This document shows, piece after piece, positions 30,691-30,865 of a stretch of DNA of 30,865 nucleotides; the stretch's first letter is position 1; each line of letters starts with the position of its first letter. The position numbers and the translations under genes are program-made. Under the pieces are notes generated by a model. The model had not been told where the DNA came from. It worked only from the letters and a program-made list of their open reading frames with translations, and searched no databases. Source of the stretch: JANNFX01 sp031380225. GTDB lineage: Bacteria > Pseudomonadota > Alphaproteobacteria > Rhizobiales > Hyphomicrobiaceae. The DNA lies in NCBI GenBank assembly GCA_031380225.1, contig JANNFX010000067.1, forward strand, positions 1 to 30,865. The letters are read 5' to 3'.

Positions 30691-30745
30691 CAGCGGATGA
30701 TTGTTGTTAGCCTGGAAACTTAATACGGAGCGATCGTTGCCCGAT

Positions 30746-30865
30746 TTAAAGTACGAAATCGGCTGCGGACAGCGTGACCAATCCTTTAAGCCGGATCTGA
30801 AACTCGCTCGCCTGATCGACGTCGGTGTTTCCATAAATAATGGTGAAATCGTTATCTTGGCCAGG
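30746..30865 (-). CDS. C-terminal end of an RTX/M10-type secreted protein (partial)
   Basis: The minus frame is open from the window edge to TAA at 30748-30746, giving 39 residues. They read DFTIIYGNTDVDQASEF then QIRLKGLVTLSAADFVL. The (D/E)FxIxLxGxxxLxxxDFxL ending is the C-terminal signature of RTX calcium-binding proteins (peptidase M10 serralysin-like C domain) secreted by type I systems. The last residue is the usual aliphatic one. The N-terminal part lies beyond the window, so domain makeup is unknown. It is convergent with BLUF. Confidence 0.7.
   Translation of the reverse strand, partial: PGQDNDFTIIYGNTDVDQASEFQIRLKGLVTLSAADFVL

Overview
This window looks like a chromosomal segment of an alphaproteobacterium, most likely a Hyphomicrobiales (Rhizobiales) relative. 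The evidence is the fused ispDF gene, the dusB(nifR3)-ntrB-ntrC order, the rpsF-rpsR-DUF2232-rplI operon, an ATP12-type F1-ATPase chaperone, DUF1491, SufE and DUF1214 genes, and two perfect TTAA-N7-TTAA (CtrA-type) boxes. I see no tRNA, rRNA, CRISPR array, insertion sequence, phage module or obvious genomic island. It is mostly housekeeping sequence with a few lineage-specific genes.

Left part (1-7.3 kb). A minus-strand group reads ispDF, a MarR regulator, a CinA-like amidase and an exported pentapeptide-repeat protein; a good intrinsic terminator sits between marR and cinA. Divergent from ispDF, dusB overlaps ntrB by 4 bp and ntrC follows: tRNA dihydrouridylation coupled to the nitrogen two-component system.

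Middle (7.3-18.2 kb). Next come an exported tryptophan/tyrosine-rich DUF6600-type protein, the MeaB GTPase and an orphan ATP-grasp-like protein. A convergent minus-strand set follows: an exported protein, sufE and a small secreted or membrane-anchored protein. A plus-strand envelope group follows, with a peptidoglycan-binding protein, DUF1491 and a 64-residue basic protein; CtrA-type boxes precede the first and the last of these. Then a tightly overlapping minus-strand operon encodes a class A penicillin-binding protein, a DUF1214 protein and a membrane-anchored partner.

Right part (18.2-30.9 kb). The plus strand carries ycgN, a HAD phosphatase, an ATP12 chaperone and a histone-deacetylase-like hydrolase. 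The minus strand carries rpsF-rpsR-DUF2232-rplI with a long structured leader, a PilZ protein, a large polytopic membrane protein with a cysteine-rich loop, a small unknown protein and glycerate kinase. kdsA lies divergently. The end holds an ElyC/YdcF-like protein, a secreted SH3-like protein, a short BLUF photoreceptor and, cut by the window edge, the C-terminus of an RTX/M10-type secreted protein.

I do not see a convincing new multi-gene system. The best leads are the orphan ATP-grasp-like enzyme, the CtrA boxes around the envelope cluster, the structured rpsF leader plus repeat-rich S6 tail, the PilZ-polytopic membrane pair, and the stacked hairpins before the SH3/BLUF genes.
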